Shown here: positions 58,765-64,000 of the stretch, one piece after another
How positions within the stretch are numbered: the first letter of the stretch is position 1
Layout of the letters: the number at the start of each line of letters is the position of its first letter
Assembly (NCBI GenBank): GCA_037447655.1
Contig: JBBHKE010001588.1
Location: 62,001-126,000, forward strand
Direction of reading: 5' to 3'
Origin: Zygnema cylindricum
Taxonomy: Eukaryota > Streptophyta > Zygnematophyceae > Zygnematales > Zygnemataceae
Length of the DNA: 64,000 bases
The notes under the pieces: model-generated
The model's database searches: none
What the model was told of the DNA's origin: nothing
What the model saw: only the letters and a program-made list of their open reading frames with translations
Made by a program: the position numbers and the translations under genes

Positions 58765-59720
58765 AGAAGAAATTAATGGTCGTTTTAGTATTTTCTAGGT
58801 CTAAAATTAATTGCAGAAAAGAAGCCAAGGCAGTCTGCCTCTAACTCCTCTCTTCAGCTCCCACACTTGTCGCAGTCTCTGAAGGTTGAAGTTGATCCTA
58901 GTACCTACCGTCTATCAAGCTAGCCTGTAGGGGTTAGCTTTATCCTACAAGTCTAAGATTGGCGCTGAGACATATGGGGTTCAACAAATATATAAACCTT
59001 AAAGCATAAACTAATTTATTTAACGGCAACTATAGACGTAGTGTATAGATACAATTTTGTAAAAAACGGAGTACGATACGGTTCCAAAACGGATACCGCG
59101 CATTTTTGTTTTGACAGCAAAACAAATATCACGCAACGATTTATGACGGCTACGATTAAAACCCGGTTTTGATCGGACGACCGCGAAGGATGCCGAGATC
59201 GCGGAATAAGATTTTGGTGTTTTTCGTTCACCACCACATCGATTGACAGGTGGCACGACTACATTGGATTACGACATCTCCGGGGATTATAAGAACGAAT
59301 CTAGATATGACATGTGTCGCCTGGTTGGCCATGTCATACAATGGTCGTACACAAAGTACACCCACACTTGTACCTTTTTGTAAGACACAGTATTATGATT
59401 GGTGTCGTACTTGAGTAGATATAATTTTAGAGAGATATACGACTTAGGAAAATTTGGTAGATTGGACCCTCCCTCCGATAGAGCTTCTATACAAAAGGTC
59501 AACTTTGACCCTCCATAACATATTGCTCAGGGGAGCAAATTCAGAGATTCTTTTTGCTATTGACTCAAAGGAGTCTTGCCTTCACAAGGGTTAAGCGGGT
59601 CATACTTTTTGTTTGCCAGGGTGGCATTTATTCTTGTTGAAACACAAAAGGGTCAGGGTTATCTTAGAGGCTTCGTGTGAGCTGCCTACTCTGAGGACCT
59701 ATGGAGGTCTCAGAGTTGCA
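58765..59720 (+). repeat. 3' LTR of H
   Basis: Family A LTR with an internal deletion that removes the CTAGAGCCATGG region and most of the hairpin's first arm (near 58890). Ends ATGGAGGTCTCAGAGTTGCA. Confidence 0.88.
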
Positions 59721-59789
59721 AAAAACACAAAAGTGCCTATTCCGCATTCTAGACGCTTATGGTGGACGTTTGAGTAAAATCGACATTTG

Positions 59790-60277
59790 ATTATAGCCGT
59801 TGAAAATCGCTGCTCGGTATTTATTTTCGCCGTCGTAACAAATGCGCGGTGTTTATTTCGCGAAGTATCGTACGTCGTACGTATATTTTAACTATTTCTA
59901 TGTTACATGGTTGTTCGCATCGTTAAATGAATATATGCAATCGTACATGTTTAAATATCTATCAAACCTTATATGTCTTAGTACCAATCGCAGACTATAG
60001 GATAAAGCTACCGGCTTTATCTAACTTGACGGACAGTAGGTACCAGAATCAAATCCTGGGTCGGTCAAATATATTTTGGTAAACCTACCAAAATCTACCG
60101 CATGTCTCTCTATCTCTAAACAACATAGGGAGCCATGGCTCTAGCTCCCTGTTTAACCTTTAGTGACAACGACAAGTGTGGGAGTTGAAAATAGGAGTTA
60201 GTAACAGAATGCCTCGGATTTTTTTCTGCATTTCATTTTAGACCTAGAAAATACTAAAAGAACTATTAATTTCTACA
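59790..60277 (-). repeat. Partial family A LTR on minus
   Basis: Matches the first half of the LTR in reverse (CCATGGCTCTAGCTCCCT near 60132, CTAGAAAATACTAAA near 60243, ending TTTCTACA). The hairpin near 60025-60068 keeps TTGACGGAC-type arms. The other half is lost. Confidence 0.8.
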
Positions 60278-61065
60278 TGACGTTGTCTCAAGTGAACATG
60301 GCGTTGCAATGTCACAAAACATTAAACATCTACAGCGTAAAAAAATCGGGAAAATCTAAATGCCTACAATTGTCATTGTTTTGTTGGCGTCACCGATTGT
60401 CCAAAGTTTAGTATTCGTCTTCATTCATTATATAATTGTACATACGTCTACAACAGTCACATGTTAAAGTTCCAATTTTATTTTCCTACATTGGGACGCT
60501 CTTCAAAGTAGTATGGAGAATATTACTACAGCTCAAAACACTTTATCAAAATACCAATTACATGGGGACGCACCCTAAAAAAGTACGAAAAGAGTGAATT
60601 TTGGTAGGAACCTAGGAAGATACAAAGTTATGGAGGTACGAAAAATGGCAGTATGCCGTACAAGGTATAAAGGCATAAAAATGTGGAGGTACATAGATAA
60701 GAGGTGTACGGAGGCTACAAGAGTATGGAGGTAAGAAGTACATACATATAAAGGTATGGGTCGCCATGCCAGTAGCGAATTTATCGTACCTTACAAAGTT
60801 ACAATGTTTTGCTTCAAAAAAAAAGAAGTGCAAATTTGTACGACATAAAAGTAACATAATTGAACAATATCCAAGGTCTATGGTCAAAAATCTACAGTTG
60901 GAGGAGACAGTATTTTGGTAAAAAACAATGGAAAATGTAGTGTTTTGAAGCACTACCGAGTTTATCAATACCTTATTTTCTATACCGATAATACGTATAT
61001 TGCTCTCGAGCGTTTATACGTACAAGTTTGTACCCCACATATTTCTCTCGAACATGTTGGGACTT
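60278..61065. other. Unassigned DNA
   Basis: Several short TATGGAGGTA- and AAAGTAGTA-like strings (60500-60740) give a weakly repetitive look. No gene or element end recognised. Confidence 0.5.
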
Positions 61066-61735
61066 GCGGTCCTTCAAAATCAGTCTCCCTATTTTGAATG
61101 GCGGATTAGATTGCATTATTGTGGCTAGAGTTGCTCTGGTGCCTTATTTAGGTAGTTGGAATTTGGTGGCACCCACCATCACGTTGCATTTTATCCTGGA
61201 TGACGTCCCTATTGTGGCCCATGTAGTCCCTAAAGTGGAGGAAAACCTTTATCCAACTCTTCTCTCCGCTCATGCACTCATGCCACCTAATGCCTAAAAC
61301 AAAGTGTCACCTCTTCAATCTCTTATTGCAAAGAACAACTTTCATCCACAACAACCTATCGGCGAGTGATTGGCAACTATTGAATTGTATAACCTATTGA
61401 ACGCATTACCTTTCGCTCAATCGCGCGCTCGTCTACATTCCAGTTCTAAGCTAGGGGGTGGTGTGTGGTTGTAAGCCACACCAATTTTTGCGACACTTTG
61501 TTTGAGGTTCCGCCACTTCATATCCGCCCTACCTCTTCGTTTCGGTTTGCCTCACCCTCCGCTTCTTGGGCACCTCAATTGTGTTTGTGACCAACCAATA
61601 AACTTGGACAGGATTCATCTACTTTGTTGCTCACGTGGGGTTGAAAGTACTATTGCACATGATTTGATTCACGACGCAATTGCTCCGATTAGCATTGAGG
61701 CAATGCTACAATGTGAAGCAGAACGATTCCCATAA
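61066..61735 (+). pseudogene. LINE-like polyprotein C-terminal fragment, copy 1
   Basis: Across frames: LPILNGGLDCIIVARVALVPYLGSWNLVAP (near 61090), ARLHSSSKLGGGVWL (near 61430), then LRFGLPHPPLLGHLNCVCDQ and HLLCCSRGVESTIAHDLIHDAI. The order is GGLG, A.LGSW, ARL...WL, then a Cys/His cluster CxC-x8-HxxxC with a downstream HD. This matches the C-terminal part of non-LTR polyproteins common in algae, oomycetes and lower plants. Broken by stops near 61294 and 61460. It matches copy 2 at 63186 and probably the same family as the reverse transcriptase at 22 kb. Confidence 0.6.
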
Positions 61736-61740
61736 ACTCC

Positions 61741-62400
61741 CTCCTTTCTCACAATCTAGTGGTTTTTGAAATCCTCTGATTGACTTAGTTTTCCTCTATA
61801 GGGTTAGGAAGACATTGGGTGATGTGATTCCAACCACACAAAATTTTGGTTCTTTGGACAATTCTTTTTATGATTTACTTTGCCACTGTGCGAAAAAAAA
61901 ATGAAAATTTGGGTCCAAAGAGTCCTCTCACGGGCCTTTTTTTTCGGCTGGGGGGTTTTCCTCTACAAATAATACAAAAATCATGGTATGACAATAAAGT
62001 ATAAAACGAGTACAGAGATGTTGAGACAATCTGGGATAGTTACTAGCCCAATAATTATTGATATATTATCGGTAAATATTGGTTTTGTATCGCGATAAAA
62101 CAGGTACCGCTGTATCTAGTCAATCTATCAATTTAGTGTTGAGTACGGACGACTTCTGACTGTGCAAAATTGTATTTTATTAAGTTAAAAAATACAAATA
62201 ATGATTTAATACTGACCGTTATCATGTAACTTCGTTTTAACAAACCACGTAATGCAAACGTCATAGTGACAATAAAATATACGTTTTGCCAAATTATGTA
62301 CGAATACCTTATTTACAGTAGATGATATTAGCGTGTCAAATTAGAGTACTTAAATAAATTAGAGTAAACTTCATAGTTGAAAAAGCTCTATCGCATAAAC
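61741..62400. other. AT-rich DNA without a recognised gene
   Basis: Nothing recognisable apart from a short C/T-rich stretch near 61930. Ends at the MITE candidate. Confidence 0.5.
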
Positions 62401-62402
62401 TA

Positions 62403-62891
62403 CACCGTGAATCGCTATTAGCGTAATAAAAAATATAGCGTAATGAAATAATTAGCGTACTTTACGGTAAATTGTGTTTTTTCGGGTACATCATGATACT
62501 AATTTATCATGTACTCTAATTTGTAAACTGCTTTGTAAAAATTTTCGGCACATAATATGTCCACACTTAAACATGTGGATGTATGAAATTGTTCCAATCG
62601 TACGCTGTCGCGTTTTTTTGACATCTGCGTATGCCGGAAAATATTTACACAATTATATATTATTATATTTTCTGTACTTTTAAATTTAAAAAGGTATGTA
62701 ATAGTACATATCCGGCAGTCCGTACACCACACTATTTAAAAGGACACTAAATTACAATTATGAACCGTATTGAGCGGGGTACCTCAAATAACGTGCAAAA
62801 ACATTTAGCGTACTTTATTCTATTTGAGAATTTGCCCCAAAAAAAGGGGTACCCCAATTAGTGTCATGTACGCTAATAGCGATTCGCGGTG
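62403..62891. mobile_element. MITE candidate with 23-bp terminal inverted repeats
   Basis: Left repeat is 62403-62425, beginning CACCGTGAATCGCTATTAGC. The right repeat, 62869-62891, is its reverse complement with one mismatch. TA flanks both ends (62401-62402 and 62892-62893), fitting a Tc1/mariner-like target duplication. AGCGTA strings recur inside near both ends. No coding capacity. The superfamily is inferred from the TA only. Confidence 0.6.
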
Positions 62892-62893
62892 TA

Positions 62894-63185
62894 CCTTCTA
62901 CACTTTCTATAGTCAAAAATTGTGTCCATGCCATAAATGTAACGCTCATAATTTATGTGTGATTAGTTAACCATTTTGTGAGGCTTTGTTGGTATTAAAA
63001 ATTTGACTTCTAAAACGGCGTACGATAATATGGCGCCAGTTTCCGCACTTTATCAGGCGAACCTGGAAAAGCGGAAAGTGGCAAATTCTAGGCTACCAAC
63101 AAGGAATTTTTGTACGGCAAAGAAGAGTCCATTTACATCGTTTTACTGAACTGGACTGTATTGTATCTTATCCACCCTACGTTTC
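62894..63185. other. Unassigned DNA
   Basis: No recognised gene. Leads into the second LINE fragment. Confidence 0.45.
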
Positions 63186-63736
63186 ACGCCTGCTCAATTC
63201 ACCACGGCCCTCGGGTTTTGACTTCCCCTCCCTCATCACCCTTTGCTTGGCTCTCTTGTTTGCTCGTGTGACCGTGTCTTTGAGCCCGATGACATCCATT
63301 TGATTTGTTGCTCCCACGGGGGATAGTTGATTCACGCGCACGACAATATTTACGACACCATTGTGAATATCCCTTATGACGGGGGATATCGTCTACGTTG
63401 GGAGCTTGTTCTTTGCATCGGATTGATATTGTACTACTCGGTGGTGCACGTCGCATATTTGGTGACATTGTTTTGGCGAACCCTACCTTGACTGCAATCG
63501 TTGGTCAAGCAAATCGACATGTTAGAGTGGTCGTCCGTGACGCGACTAAGGAGCGTGATTATTCCCATGCTATGGATGACTTTGATGACTTTATTTTGAT
63601 GGCGATCAAGATATTTGGTTTTTTTCAAGTTGTTTTTGACAAGTTTTCTCCGTACTTGTGGTCGGCTCTCGTTCGAGCGTTAAGGAGCCCTTACTTTTAT
63701 CATCAACGTTTCTTTGTGGCTTTACACCGAGTGTAA
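63186..63736 (+). pseudogene. LINE-like polyprotein C-terminal fragment, copy 2
   Basis: Parallel to copy 1: PLPHHPLLGSLVCSCDRVFEP then DDIHLICCSHGG, a stop, then HAHDNIYDTIVNI. A second frame (63398-63736) reads RIDIVLLGGARRIFGDIVLANPT, then KERDYSH and IFGFFQVVFDKF. The order D...GDIVLANP...KxxxY resembles a PD-(D/E)XK-type nuclease domain, as found at the C-terminus of R2-like and related non-LTR elements. Expected Glu and Lys positions are only partly kept. Assigned by motif pattern only. Confidence 0.55.
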
Positions 63737-64000
63737 CCTCCCATCCTCCTTCCAATGGATATTGCGGTTATGGATCGTCGGTGTGGTCCGGAACTCCCTC
63801 GACTTTCTCTCTCGAGATGAGGCACTTATGAGGTTGCTTTTCGTAGATCGTTAGTTATGTTGAGGTTTGGCTGCATAATGTTAGTTTAAGCACACTGCTG
63901 TCTCTTTCCTTTAATGGTTGTTGCTTCTTTGGGTGTCTTTGTTTTACATGCCTTTTTTTGTGTGTTCGTTTCTTTCGCCTTGCTTTTCCTTTTTGCTTGC
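63737..64000. other. Unassigned DNA at the window edge
   Basis: T-rich toward the end. No feature recognised; it may hold the 3' tail of the LINE fragment. Confidence 0.4.

Overview
This window is eukaryotic, almost certainly from a green plant, and most of it is transposable element. Two things point to a plant. A decayed subtilase of the plant type (protease-associated domain, FSSxGxNP block, catalytic GxS..PHVSG block, several introns) lies at the right end. The LTR elements are all of plant Ty1/copia domain order (gag, zinc knuckle, aspartic protease, integrase, reverse transcriptase, RNase H). Half-tRNA priming, proline-rich SPPP-type repeats and LINE-like fragments of a type I associate with algae and bryophytes make a non-seed plant or streptophyte alga my best guess, but the species cannot be fixed from this sequence. 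No intact host gene was found.

Layout. 1-1918: T-rich and AT-rich DNA with two small coding remnants, one resembling a GCR1-type DNA-binding domain. 1919-21856: four damaged copies of one Copia family, here called family A. A1 is on plus, A2 and A3 on minus, A4 on plus, packed against each other. A2 is interrupted at 8135-14039 by a non-autonomous LTR element (family E) present as LTR-internal-LTR-internal-LTR. 21857-24686: unassigned DNA holding a decayed minus-strand LINE-type reverse transcriptase. 24687-27062: 5' LTR and gag of a related Copia (F), whose gag runs into a GGA-rich minisatellite (27063-29741, resumed at 48132-48850) that reads as proline-rich protein on minus.

29742-48131 is a nested stack inside that minisatellite. 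Copia D (old, plus) carries a solo E-type LTR just after its primer binding site. Copia C (minus) sits inside D's 3' LTR, with target duplication CTTAG. Copia B (plus) sits inside one LTR of C, with target duplication GTCCC. 48868-58227: the subtilase pseudogene, split by the young, nearly complete family A copy G (minus, 50771-57215, target duplication GCTAC). 58228-60277: further family A debris. 60278-64000: two copies of the C-terminal part of a LINE-like polyprotein, and a 489-bp MITE candidate.

The unifying theme is replication. Every element whose primer binding site is visible (A2, B, C, D, E, F, G) carries a site matching the anticodon arm of initiator tRNA-Met, not the 3' end of a tRNA. 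In A, B and C-type elements the gag start codon lies inside the 5' LTR and the reading frame passes through the primer binding site. Family E has the same site and similar LTR ends but no genes, so it was probably mobilised in trans by such an autonomous element. All autonomous copies seen here are broken; G is closest to intact. All comparisons were made by eye.
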